DNA from: Spongospora subterranea f. sp. subterranea
Lineage: Eukaryota > Endomyxa: Phytomyxea > Phytomyxea > Plasmodiophorida
Assembly: GCA_049724395.1 (NCBI GenBank)
Contig: JAUGWO010000200.1
Coordinates: forward strand, 62,001 to 126,000
Reading direction: 5' to 3'
DNA: 64,000 nt
The notes under the pieces were generated by a model. The model was given only the letters and a program-made list of their open reading frames with translations, was not told the DNA's origin and did not search any database. The position numbers and the translations under genes were made by a program. Shown piece by piece: positions 11,696-22,316 of this stretch; position 1 is the stretch's first letter; each line of letters begins with the position of its first letter.

Positions 11696-12454
11696 TTGAT
11701 TCAAAATGTGATAAACCAACCGTTTTAAATTCTGGTTCAAGTGAAAACAAATGCGAAAACAAAGAGGAAGAAGAATGATTGTGCGGATATGATCTTGACG
11801 CACTTATTCCGCACCAAACAATGCAGGTGGGTCCCGACTTTGTCTCCCAAGAGCCGTGGACGTCCCGCCAAATATCGAGACAGTAAAACCCTACGGTGAC
11901 GTTCAATGGACGTTGGGTCTGATCCGAACCGTATTGCAGCAGCGAAAAACCATACCGACCTGTTTCTTAATGCGACAGACCAGAAAGCCCTGATCTGAAT
12001 TTGAAAGCGTGGAATTTTTGCTGCCTTGCGAATCCCTGTGTTGAAAATCAAGAGCAAGTTTCAGAATTTGCAAAGTACTTCTCGAGCATATCAAGCGTAC
12101 CATACAAAGTCAGGAATTGTAATGGTCCTTAAGAATGCAGTTACTTTGATGTCTTTTGGACATCGCGGGGAATGGCTCATTGTAGTTTGAGCTCAACAGC
12201 AGATACTGGATGTGATGAAATGGCATCAGTTACTGATGCGAGTGGCAATTACATCAATGACTTGCCTGAAAAAATTCAAAGCTGCATTGCAGAAAAGGGT
12301 GACTGATACTGTCCACTTGGCAACCCACACCTCTATTAATGTGGGAAGACATCGTGCCTTGCACACGTAAAAGCAAAATTGCTGCCACAAAAATCCAAGA
12401 ACTTTAAAAACAATGGATCCTATGGGGATATCTGTCCACGCGGTCGTCACCAGA
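11696..12454. other. Spacer after PNP copy 1, no gene recognised
   Basis: This part of the spacer has only short, unconvincing open frames on both strands and no recognisable protein family. A Lys/Glu-rich patch at about 11735-11780 and stretches that could be decayed exons are visible, but no splice-consistent model emerged. Confidence 0.4.
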
Positions 12455-13090
12455 GGGGTAGAGATGTGTGTTTTGCAATCAACTGATACAACGCGGAGAG
12501 AGCCGAGTCGCTCATATATTTTTGAGCAATGAGAATCGGGAGTACTACAAGACAAATTCTGAGCACAGGCAACCTCGTTGCCTAGCGTGGATGTCGGACG
12601 GACAAAGGCAAGCGTTTTCTTGCTTATAAAACATTGTCATTTTCCATATGTTGACTTGTGGGACAAGTACTCTCGCATCGTATAGTTTTTGAAAATCGTT
12701 GGTCATTTCGATTGTGTCGACGTCCAATGCTAATGACGCAATTCTGGTATTGGATATTTCTGCAAAAACGATGATCTTACGCCTCATAAATATTACAGCA
12801 GTTTTCACCATACCAGAACTGAGTCGTCGATACAATCGAACTGACCAACGATTCTTGAACTATACGATGCAAGAATACTTGTCATACAATTCAACATTAC
12901 GAAAAATGACAATGTTTTTTAGCAAGAAAACGCCTGCCTGTGTTCGTCCGACATCCACGCTAGGCAACGAGGCTGCCTGTGGTAAGAGTTCGCCTTGCTG
13001 TAACCCAGTTTTCCAATGCTCAAATATTATGAGTGACTCGGTTCTCGGTTCTCTCCGCGTTGTATCAATTGATTGCAAAACACACATTTC
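12455..13090. repeat. Long inverted repeat, two arms of about 265 bp with a 102-nt spacer
   Basis: Left arm about 12455-12722, right arm about 12825-13090, inverted relative to each other. Matching landmarks, reading the left arm as its complement, are ATGACCAACGATT, AAAATGACAATGTTTT, CATCCACGCTAGGCAACGAG, CTCTCCGCGTTGTATCA and TGATTGCAAAACACACAT. The arms differ by substitutions and small indels, so the copy is not recent. Open frames on both arms share peptide strings such as LGSLRVVS.DCKTHIS but are interrupted at different places. It could be a pair of decayed divergent gene copies, the remains of a foldback-type element, or a hairpin RNA source. No terminal repeats or transposase were found. 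Confidence 0.75.
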
Positions 13091-13185
13091 GGGAGTACCC
13101 CTATTGTTCGATCAACATGAAAACGCCCTGCATTTGTTCGACCGACATTCAAATGAGATTTCTATTACAGCTAGGAAAAGTGCGT

Positions 13186-13345
13186 GGGTTGGTGGGACAG
13201 TTGTGGGTTAGCGGTAGTGGGTTGGCGGTAGGGGGTTGGCGGTAGTGGGTTGGCGGTAGGGGTTGGCGGTAGGGGTTGGCGGTAGGGGGTTGGCGGAAGG
13301 GGGTTGGTGGGGGGGTGGTAGTGTGTTAGCGGTAGTGGGTTCCGG
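13186..13345 (+). repeat. G-rich minisatellite, unit about 14-15 bp (GGTTGGCGGTAGGGG)
   Basis: About ten imperfect units of GGTTGGCGGTAGGGG or GTGGGTTGGCGGTA run head to tail, flanked by degenerate units (GGGTTAGCGGTAGT, GGGTTGGTGGGGGGGTGG). The plus strand contains almost no C except in GCGG, with many runs of three or more G, so it is a good candidate for G-quadruplex formation. It lies between the inverted repeat and PNP copy 2. Minus-strand open frames across it encode only Pro/Thr/Asn repeats and are not genes. Confidence 0.85.
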
Positions 13346-13892
13346 GTTGGTACAGTAGCAACCCACTTAGGTACTGTACCAAGCAAATTCAGTACAGCCG
13401 TATTTGGGGTTTTTATAAATGCTCCGTATCTCTGTGTTTGCAGGAAATCGCCATCTTCAAAAATAGACCGACTACGGGCAGCGATTGTTGACAAATTCTA
13501 TTCTTACCTTCTCTCGATATTCGCGACAGGTAGAGATTGTTTGAACGGATCCGCTTAGCGCTTCATTCGCTTTTGTCGAGTCACTCAGCAAACACGATAG
13601 TCACTTTGATTTATAGCGAGAAGGTCTGATTATACTTTACTCCCAAATATTACTTCCCGAAAGTTGGTCCCCACATTAAACGTTAGTAAAACTGTTGATC
13701 ATCTGATCAAGATTGACAAACAGCGTTACTGTCTGTGCCGGCCGACCCTGAAACATATTGAGTCGCAACCTTCACTCGTGTTAATGTACTGAACTGTAGC
13801 GAAACCGGGTTGCACTCAGCGCTTTCAAAACGTCCGATATGTACGCATCTTATTCGCTAGAAATCATCACTTAACATCTTTCGAAAGTGACA
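13346..13892. other. Spacer upstream of PNP copy 2
   Basis: No gene, tRNA or recognisable RNA was found. The last bases before the ATG at 13893 resemble those before copy 1. The promoter of copy 2 must lie here, but no motif stands out. Confidence 0.4.
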
Positions 13893-16800
13893 ATGCTGAC
13901 CTCATTGGATCAGGTATCTAAGTTCCGTTTTGACCTTGAAAAAGATCAGGCCAATAATCGAGATTTAGTACTATCAGAATGTCACGGTTGCTGCCGATTT
14001 CGTGAAGGCCGAGATTGGGCATGTTCCGATTGCCATCGTCCTTGGGAGCGGCCTTAGTGGGTTTACGAAACAATTGCAGAAACGATTGGTAATGCCATAT
14101 AAAGATATTCCCAATATGCCGACAACTTCGGTTCCAGGTACATGAGATACCGTTGTATTAGGCTGCTATACTCAATAGAAGCCGCACTTAGGGCATCCTG
14201 GAGAACTTGTTTCGGGCGAGCTTCCACTCAAATCTGGAGGCACTGTGAAAGTGATGTGTTTTTCTGGGCGAATTCATCCTTATGAAGGATATACTTTCGA
14301 AAAGGTCTGGGTTGTACCTTTCTTCTGAGCTAAAATCGTGACCTTGTACGAAAGGTCAACTTTCAAGTTAGGCTTGCAGCTACATGTGGATGCTCGATAT
14401 TCATTGCCACAAATAGTGCCGGTGGAGCTATTGATGGATTGGTGCCCGGCTCTGCAGTTGTTATTCGTGACCATATTCGAATGACCCATGTTGGTATGTC
14501 AGTCTGTGAGTTAATGATCCATATTCTTGGGATCATTGATGTCACAGATCCATTACGTAGCGTGTCGTTAGATAGCCGGCTTTGTCCACCCAACCTAAAT
14601 CTGGTAAATTACTGGCTGTCCATCGGTTGAGTATATCCACAATGTTGGTTTAGGATAACATGTACAGTGAACGCCTCGCTAAACTTGCGATGGAATCAGC
14701 AGACCGCTTGGGCCAAACGCTGTATGAAGGAACGTATTGCTGGACATCAGGTCCAACATATGAGACGCCAGCGGAAGTTAGATTTTTCCTCCCAAATGTG
14801 TCTTCTCAGTGCCTGATTGGCGATGGGCACAGGTAAGAGCAGGGATTCAGATGGGTGGCAGCGTCTTTGGAATGAGGTAAAAGCATGCATGTATTTGCTT
14901 GGAGTCTTTATAAACTTGTCTGCGCAGCACCGTTCCAGAGGTCATAGCTGGATATGCTCTTGGTATGGAAGTTTTCGGAATTTCTTTGTGCACAAATATG
15001 GCATGTGGAATACTAGCTGAAAAACTGGTCGGTGACTGCAGACTTATTGTGACAATTTTTGACTTGTTGGTAAAAGTTTCATTCCGACGTAACACATGTC
15101 GCCAAAGAGGCCGGACCCAAATTTGAGGCATTGATCGTTGATATGGTATGCTGTGGAGTAATAAGTGTTTCAACAATCGCTGACTAATATGTCTGCAGAT
15201 ATATCATTTGGATATGAAATCGCCCGCAAAGGCTCCAAAGTTCCTACATTCACCAACGTCACATGATGTGTCTACCGTTGGAATCATGCAGCGTTATCCA
15301 AATTGGTCGGGCTCAGAACATGTTAATCCTGATGCTGAAACTTTACAACGGGCACTGCTTGGCGATGGGTGTCCAGAATTGGCAATATTTGCCAATACTG
15401 GGCCAATTTTACAAAAACTCATAGTACGAATGGAAACAATGAAATCATTTTCATTCTCGGAGCTTGAGCAATTATGTAATTCATCACCAATGGCAGCTGA
15501 TAAGGGCAACATATTCACTGGAACTTTCTCTGATGGATTTCGTGTACTTGTTGTTGAACAGACATTCAAGGAAGGTAATAGCAGATGTGCTGTCCACGCT
15601 TTAGTTTTCAAAAATCATTGAGTACTTCCTCAGGGCTGTTTGATTTCGAATCCCACCACATCGTCGGGATATTAAGCAAAATTGGCGTTCTTTCAGTGAT
15701 TCAGATTGTTGAATCACATATTGAAAGGATGGAGAAAAATGCCTTTATTGTCGATGAGATTATTGATGTCACACGAGATAAACTGCATCCAGGGTCTGGG
15801 TTTCCCAGAGTCAATTTTAAAGGTTTGCGTTTATTATTGTACAATCAGATTTTGTTAAGAATGTCATAGGGAGTCGTATCGACGAATATCGTCATGGGCC
15901 ATTGTGTGTTTTTCCGGGACCCCTAATGCCTTCAGCGTCAGAGCGGAACCTGGTCGAGGCCGTTGCTGCTGGTGCTTATACTTGCACGAGTTTATCAACA
16001 ACATACTGCGCTATTCAATCCGGTTTGAAATGCGATGTAATAGCGGTCACCAAGAATGACCCGAATCTTGAATTATTGCCATTAAGTAAGGAACTTTTCA
16101 GCCAATAGCGATCGACTTCTGCGTTCACAGTTCTGGTCAGTCAATGCTATTAGGGCTTTTCATGAAAAAAGCTCCAAGAGGAGCTCGATGTGGGAAGGAC
16201 AGGTTCCCGCTGTGGAACGCTACATATTTCAACAAGAGAATCTTGCAGATGTCAATCTTGCCGCATCAGAGCTAAACGGTGCTCTAATTTCCGACCGCGG
16301 TTCGACTACCATTGCATTGGTTGTAGATTCAACTCTCGCAGACACCGTTGCAGACGTGAAATGTGTGAAATACAGCTCATTTCCAATAAACTCTAATAGA
16401 TCGCCATAGGGTTTGCGAATGTTCCTGTTGAAGCCGTGCAGGGATGGTCCCAGGAATTTGCTCAGAATTGGCAGCTGGGATTTGGAGAGTGGGCTAACCA
16501 CAAACGTGCTGTCTTTTTATATCCCTCAAGAAGAAGCCCTCAAAATTATGTGGCGCCATTATCCAATGCAACGTTTGCTATTAGGGTATGTCATCGTACA
16601 TCAGCTTATTCATCTTTTTCGGCCTACGACAAGTTCATCAATGCAATGTTCCCTTTTCATTTGTTCCACAGGTACTAAAGAAACTCGGGATCGAGCAATT
16701 AATATTTCTCGGAAAGGCTAGATCATGTAGTGACACATTCCCCGTCGATTCCGTTGCCATTGTTTGCACACATTTGTTTTCAGTGGATTCTTCTGATCCT

Positions 16801-17321
16801 TTGTTAGGTAGCGGATCATGTCAATTTTTCAGGTGAAAATCCCCTTTGTGGTTCAAACGTTGACGAGTTTGGTGTCCGGTTCCCAGATATGTCAGATGCA
16901 TATCAAAAGGTTGGCAATCATCCTTGTCGTGCAATTGTGGCGTATACGCCCAATCTAATTGCAACATCGGCAAAACTAGGAGAATCTCTTGGTTGTTCGG
17001 TATGATCAGTTGTTGCCTTATGTATGCGCCTAGTACGTAGTTAATGAAAATTTGCAGGCTTTCTGCGATAACCTCGTTCCAGAGATCATCGCCGCCCATC
17101 ATGCTAGCATGGCTGTGACCGCGATTATCTGGATATCGTCAACATTCACAGAGAGAGAACCCGAACATGAATCAGTTCCGGATTCAGTTTGCCAAGGTGC
17201 CATCGCAACTTGTTGCGACAATGTCAGCTGATTTGGTGCTTTGATAGAGATGAAAACACTAGTTGATGAGATTTTAGCTGATGACCTTGGGTCTAATCAA
17301 CCTATAAATATCAGCTATTGA
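13893..17321 (+). CDS. Three-domain purine nucleoside phosphorylase fusion, copy 2
   Basis: Same exon plan and three-domain plan as copy 1. Start MLTSLDQ, stop TGA at 17319-17321. Domain 1 here looks the more complete enzyme: exon 3 reads [12 protein letters not shown] with the expected histidine, GRIHPYEGY keeps Arg-His-Tyr-Glu, [13 protein letters not shown] keeps the base-binding Glu, and the base-binding Asn is present ([10 protein letters not shown]). Domains 2 and 3 are degenerate in the same way as in copy 1. Domain 3 again retains [13 protein letters not shown] and [12 protein letters not shown]. The splice donor that would follow GCGGAAGTTAG is lost here (ATTTTT), but the upstream donor after GCGGAA keeps the frame and works in both copies. 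Likely role: purine salvage in the cytosol, with domain 1 doing the catalysis. Confidence 0.83.
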
Positions 17322-17427
17322 TTTAGTGTGATAAAACCAACTGTTTACACTGATTAATAATATCGCATAAGCGGAAGTGAGTTCCTGAGAGAAGGACGTT
17401 GCCGATGATAAACCATTTTTCCCCCCG

Positions 17428-18182
17428 TTAGACTGTCGAGCGTCCCGTCGATACTGTTGTGGTCGGGATGAGGAGGTCTTCTTCAACATCAACTGAATGG
17501 CTTCCATCTTGGCAATCCAGAGTTGCTATCTGCAGGGTTTTCGGTTGCTGGAGCCGTTGTGCTGGAGATATCTGGGCGAAGATGTCTGTCGATTGTTGAT
17601 AGGAATGTTCATGTGCGAGCTGGTAGAATGTTTTTGTAATGAAGTGCCGTGCTTCGAGGCAATCCGCTTGATTCTGGATAAGGAGAAGGCACTTCTGTAG
17701 CATTTTTCATGTCCTTTTCGTGATACGGGAAGTCTAGACCAGGTTTGTTGTCGTGAGCGGGAAGAATGCCCTTGATCGCGTTCTTGGTGTTCTTTTACAG
17801 AAGTGCGGATAGTTGATGAGCAGATTGTTTGAGCTTATAGTCTTGAGGTCAGCTGCAATAGAAGCTGTGTGAGCTTGCATCCGTGTATCAACTGAAGGAC
17901 CTCGTGATCGGCCGCGTTGGACCGGGATGTGCTCTTGATGCTGATATTTAGATTCGAGATTGTCTAGATGGGCAATGATCGTGTTCAGCATTGTCCGCTA
18001 CATCGTTGTAGGCGTTGATAGAATCGCCTACCACGTTCCTGTCGAACCTCTTTACTGTTTGCGGTACCGTAGTTTGAATGACAGTACCAACATTCCATAC
18101 AGTATCGTATTGTCATGTTGCGCAGCCTGATGACATGCACCTCGCCCTCCTGGCAATGAAGGTTCTGGGTCCTCCGCGACAT
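17428..18182 (-). CDS. Unrecognised minus-strand gene, divergent from INTS7
   Basis: ATG at 18182 (MSRRTQNLHCQEGEVHVIRL) lies only 10 bp from the INTS7 ATG. Three consecutive open segments in the same direction (17985-18182, 17734-17991, 17428-17703) contain protein-like sequence: NTIIAHLDNLESKYQHQEHI, ADLKTISSNNLLINYPHFC, QADCLEARHFITKTFYQLAH. Introns must connect them, and the exact joins are uncertain. The charged, helical middle and the Cys-containing start match no family I know. The overlap of both 5' ends implies a shared bidirectional promoter and very short or overlapping 5' UTRs. Confidence 0.45.
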
Positions 18183-18192
18183 TCACATTATC

Positions 18193-21057
18193 ATGTCGAC
18201 ACTCTCACTAGCAGTGTCTCGCCTAGGATTGCAGCCGCATGTTGCCTTGGCGCAACTGCCGGGTGAGGTAGCCGCCTCCCGATCGCTGTCCGAGGCGCGA
18301 ATGGCCAGCTTGACCTTGGTTAATTCTTTCTGTAAACCCGGCGATCCCGTGGTGAAGCTGCACGCGGCTCAGACGCTGCGCCAGCTTCCAGCCGATATCG
18401 AGACATTGAAATTACTTTGTGCCATTTTGGAAAAATCTGCAGATGCGGAAGTTATTTGCGTCGTTCTTGCTGCCATACGTACTGCAACATATTTTCAGCA
18501 TAATTGTCGCTGACAAACATGCTCAGATTCCGACTCAGCTCCTAACACTGCCGAATTGCGAGACCTTTTACTTCTTGTTCAGCATCAGTTATTGAAAATG
18601 ATAGACAACGAGGTAATGACTGTTGTTAATTTTCTTAGTTTGCGATGTTTTCAATTACTAGTTGCTAATAATCGTTGTTTAATTGGATTCAGAATCTTAT
18701 TGAGATGCAAGTTTCTGCGACTTTTTTGTGTTAACAATCTTCTCAGGATGAGCGAATTGCTCAGCAAGCTATCTTGACGTTTGGTCGTTTATATCGTCGG
18801 GAGAGTCCCGCTGCCATTGCCCCAGTCGATCATGTCTCTGCAGTCTTACGCAAAGAAGCCGTTTCCTTGCAAACACGCCTGCTTCTGATACAGCTTTTGA
18901 AGAAGCTCTATCCCGACGAGAGAGCCATTTCACTGTGCTTTGAGCAGCTGGATTCTCTTTCCCAGTCAAGTGCATGCCGACCAAGTAGACGTCGCCGGAT
19001 TGCTCGCTTCGCAATTCAGTCAATTGTGGATCGTCCTGAGTTGATAACGGATGAAACATTGCAATCTTTGGCATCACGGAATCTAATTACTCATGCGATG
19101 TTTTATTTGAAAGATATTTCACTATCCTCATTCCGCTACTTTTTCTATGGATTTCTCACAAGTGATAATCCCAGGGTGCAGCAGCTAGCATTATTGACGA
19201 TGGCTCGAATCTTAGATAGCATTCCTCACGAAATGCTCACAATTGTCAAGAGACTTGTCCCTTTTCATACTACAGTCTGTCTACGAATATTATCGCGGCA
19301 GTTAGCGCCACAGGATATGGTGTCTGTTCTGACGCCATTAATTGTCGACCTTGACTTTCACCTGAAAAAGACGGTTCTGGTTCATGCTGTTCGGCTGTCT
19401 AAAAGTGATAGTAGTGCATCTCTTCTTTTCCACAAAATTGTTGATCGTTTATCGCGAACACCGACTAAGGAGTTGTTGATTGCTATTTCGCAATATCTGC
19501 ATCATGTATTTTTCCGTATATTTGCCATCGACCGACAATAATTTTTGTACCTCAGGTGATTTCCGTCGATGATGGTATCGCGTCACTCCTCTTTTCAGCA
19601 TGCGACATCGCATCGTGCTCTGATATCCCTCGCCGTCTGACTGCGCGAGTGTGTCTTCAGGCCTCCAGCAGAAATATTACCTACTCCGACCAATTTTGCG
19701 CTATTGCTGCCAACATTATCTCTACTCAACAGGTGCTGTTTGGCTGTTTTCCAGTCGTTATTCTTTCTTGTTTAATGTCATGCCGTAGTCGTCGTTTGGG
19801 CGTTACCTCATTGGTCTAGAATGTTTGATGTATGGCGGTATTTCAGGTGGTCGCTTGGCGAAACCGATATTTAGCGATCTCAATCCGTTATCACCGACAT
19901 TCAACCTCTTCTGGCTGCGAACTTTAATGTTTGTCAGCGCTAGTCTTGAATCCGGGGGAAATACAGTTAGTCAAAAACATTACGTGCCCATAGATTACTA
20001 ACCGATATTTCAGTATGCGGCGTTGGTGCCATTATACCAGGCGCATATGGCGATGTCGGCGGTTTCGTTTCCCGGGATCGATACGTTCTTTCAACTAGAG
20101 TTTCTTCGTTTAAGGATAGAGCTGATAGAGGCGACCTGCTCGATATACAACCCGCAAACAAAGTACTCAACGGTTTTACAGCAATCTCTAGGTATCGTTT
20201 CATCAATGATTTTCAGCAGTTCAATTGGTTAAAGAATATTGAGTTTATCTGCAAGTTTTCGTCAATCGATAAAGCTGTTCAAAATTGGATCTGTTTTGTA
20301 TGCTCAATTTTGGCTTTAGAAGTAATTGCGGCTGGTCTGGTCAAGCTTGCACACATATCGATGTCCCTGAGTACTTCTCTTACGGCTTACTTATCGCGTT
20401 TATCAACACTTTGCAAAGACTGGACGCAGCTACAGGTTTTGCGCAAGGATTTGCTAGCCATCCCTGCAAGTTTCTTCACTCTGCTTCCGTGTGATGTAGT
20501 TGGCGCTCGTGCATCAGTATCAGCTGGTCTAATTTCCGTGTCAGGTCAGAGGAAACGCCTTTGTAGTTCATTGCATAACTTAACAACCTAAGTGTTGTTA
20601 TGTACTTTTTTCCTTTTTGGTAGAGAATGTTTTTATGTTTATTTCCAAATTTTTAGGCCGATTACGTGCAGAAATTGTTGACAAAATTGTTTCTGTTTAT
20701 GCGGTGTTTGGAGATTCGTGCGTTGCAGTTCAGGTCGATCGTGGTGTGCTATCATGCAATTCGGTTTGCTCTTTTCTTGATTTTTCAGGACAAGTAAAGA
20801 TCGTCGGTACGGATCGGCTTCAACAACAGTGGCAGCTTGCCAATATTATTCCTACGAAAGTATAGCATTTTATATAATATAATTTTTTGCTCAGGACACG
20901 ACTACCTAGTTTCTTAACTGGAAATGTTTGTGTGTTGATATACATTGATGTGTGAATTTAAATTTTCAAGATTATCGAGGATTCTATTTCGCCCTATAAG
21001 ACCGCGATCGCCATTTTACTTGATTTCTTAGCCAGACAATATCTTCTTCCGAGATAA
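18193..21057 (+). CDS. INTS7: Integrator complex subunit 7 (INTS7)
   Basis: A multi-exon alpha-helical repeat protein. The N-terminal half has HEAT/ARM-like helices (LVNSFCKPGDPVVKLHAAQT, VICVVLAAIRTATYF, VQQLALLTMARILDSIPHEM). The C-terminal half holds the segment most like animal INTS7: NLFWLRTLMF, then AALVPLYQAHMAMSAVSFPG and QLEFLRLRIELIEATCSI, corresponding to the FYFWLNSL...LSFQCEFVKLRIDLLQ region of the family. The last exon ends in ILLDFLARQYLLPR-stop at 21057. Integrator cleaves snRNA and other nascent RNA polymerase II transcripts in the nucleus, and INTS7 is a backbone subunit. Assignment rests on a few blocks of similarity plus overall order, so it is good but not certain. Confidence 0.68.
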
Positions 21058-21193
21058 CATGCCCTCAGAGGAAATATCCAACGCGCTGGCGTACGGTCGT
21101 TTAATATCTCAAGTTCAAGGCATCGATGGAAAAAGATAATGTGAAGATCATAATTTATTTGATTCGTTCCATAGAACAAGCACCAGAAAGGAT

Positions 21194-21586
21194 ATGGCGC
21201 GAACAAAGGAAACCCCACGCAAGAACAAGACTTCAATCAATGGCAGTCTACCATCGAACAGTTTAACACACCCATCTCCTGCTGCTACGATAAAGCGAAA
21301 ACCACGTTCTAGTCAAGATCATAGCAAGCACAGGTCTTCATCTCCTGCCCAAAAACTGTCGCCATCTAATTCGGTTCGTGGACGGCCTCATCACCATCGC
21401 GCATCGCCACTGCTTAAGCACCCAGATTTGTCACCAAACCACCGTCCCGCGTCGCCATCACACCATCGTTCGGCGTCGCCATCGCAAAAACGTTCGTCCG
21501 ATCAAAAACATGTCGCCAATGACCATGCGACGCTATTCGGTGCTGCCCTAGCGCATTGTGCCGAAAAAGCTTCGGAACTCGCCTGA
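21194..21586 (+). CDS. Small basic Ser/Pro/His-rich protein with a histone H3-like N-terminal tail
   Basis: 130 residues, one exon, ATG 21194, AATAAA just after the stop (about 21591). It begins MARTKETPRKNKTS, a near copy of the histone H3 tail MARTKQTARKST. The H3K4 context (ARTK) and the Arg-Lys pair around K9 are preserved, with Gln to Glu and Ala to Pro changes. The rest is disordered and basic, with repeated Ser-Pro steps and His pairs (PNHRPASPSHHRSASPSQK), somewhat like the SPKK-type tails of linker histones. It ends in a short helical GAALAHCAEKASELA. There is no histone fold. It could be a chromatin protein that recruits H3-tail readers or writers, but function is inferred from the tail only. 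It sits 137 bp downstream of INTS7 on the same strand. Confidence 0.62.
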   Translation: MARTKETPRKNKTSINGSLPSNSLTHPSPAATIKRKPRSSQDHSKHRSSSPAQKLSPSNSVRGRPHHHRASPLLKHPDLSPNHRPASPSHHRSASPSQKRSSDQKHVANDHATLFGAALAHCAEKASELA

Positions 21587-22316
21587 TTGCAATAAAAAAC
21601 AATTAAAATATCTCCGAAATTGAATATAGTCGGGATGAAAACAAGTTCAGAAATTTGGCGTCGCCACTTTGAACATGAGATGTGGGAGAGATATACAGAA
21701 TGGAAAGAGAAACTGAAAGTGGATACTTTCGCAGTGCATGGCCCCATGCACTTTTCAACATCGGCAAAGCGCAATACAATAAACAAGTCGTGATTTGTAT
21801 CTCTGAAGCCAATTTACAAAACAATCCATTATTGGCGCGACATTGAGCTGTATCAAGAGCATGCATTGGGGATCGTACAAATGTTATGTCTCACGATTAA
21901 AGAACATGCCTACGGCTGTTTCCAAATAGTTTCGCCAAGGTTCACAATTGGCAGCGAGCACCATTTCCGACTTCTGCTTTGATGTTGAGTATTAAATACT
22001 GGTGCGCCCAACTTAACCTCTGCCAACGCCAGTTCCACAATCAAATTTCGTCGCGTAACGTGATGCTGGGCAACATCGCTCATGTTATGGAGCGGACCTC
22101 AATATGATGACGGCAATGTCATGGCGAACCGTGACTGGGAGAATGACAGTGATTGGTCGTTACAAGGCTCGTTCGTTACAAGTCCTGGCAGTGGTATAGG
22201 TCGTGATGCGCAGAATACAGGCTCGCACTTGAAAGAGTTGATCTGCGCACAATGAGGGATGGTCATCCAATCAATAATGTGGCCAACGCGGTCTACATTC
22301 GGAACTTCATACGCTA
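21587..22316. other. Intergenic region with two small candidate ORFs
   Basis: On the plus strand, ATG 21636 opens 52 codons of charged sequence (IWRRHFEHEMWERYTEWKEK). On the minus strand an ATG near 22084 gives MSDVAQHHVTRRNLIVELAL, and a plausible 44-nt intron then leads to KSEMVLAANCEPWRNYL and a stop. Both read like protein, but neither matches a family, and I cannot tell whether one, both or neither is used. The rest is uninformative. Confidence 0.3.

Larger units (their letters stand above)
8250..17325 (+). repeat. Direct tandem duplication of the three-domain PNP gene
   Basis: The segments 8250-11700 and 13880-17325 are homologous along their whole length, exons and introns alike, with every intron position shared. 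They are offset by about 5.63 kb in the same orientation. Exons are nearly identical in long blocks (for example 10560-10760 against 16190-16390), while some introns differ by point changes and small indels. This fits a segmental duplication that included introns, not a retrocopy. Similarity starts only a few bases before each ATG and fades after each stop, so the 2.2 kb spacer is not part of the repeat. Confidence 0.92.

Noticed and set aside
12226-13211. Two functional divergent genes in the inverted repeat
   Set aside because: The arms share peptide strings but are broken by indels at different places, and no splice-consistent gene or family was found.
13171-13494. Minus-strand Pro/Thr-rich frame over the G-rich minisatellite
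   Set aside because: It is only the translation of the repeat.
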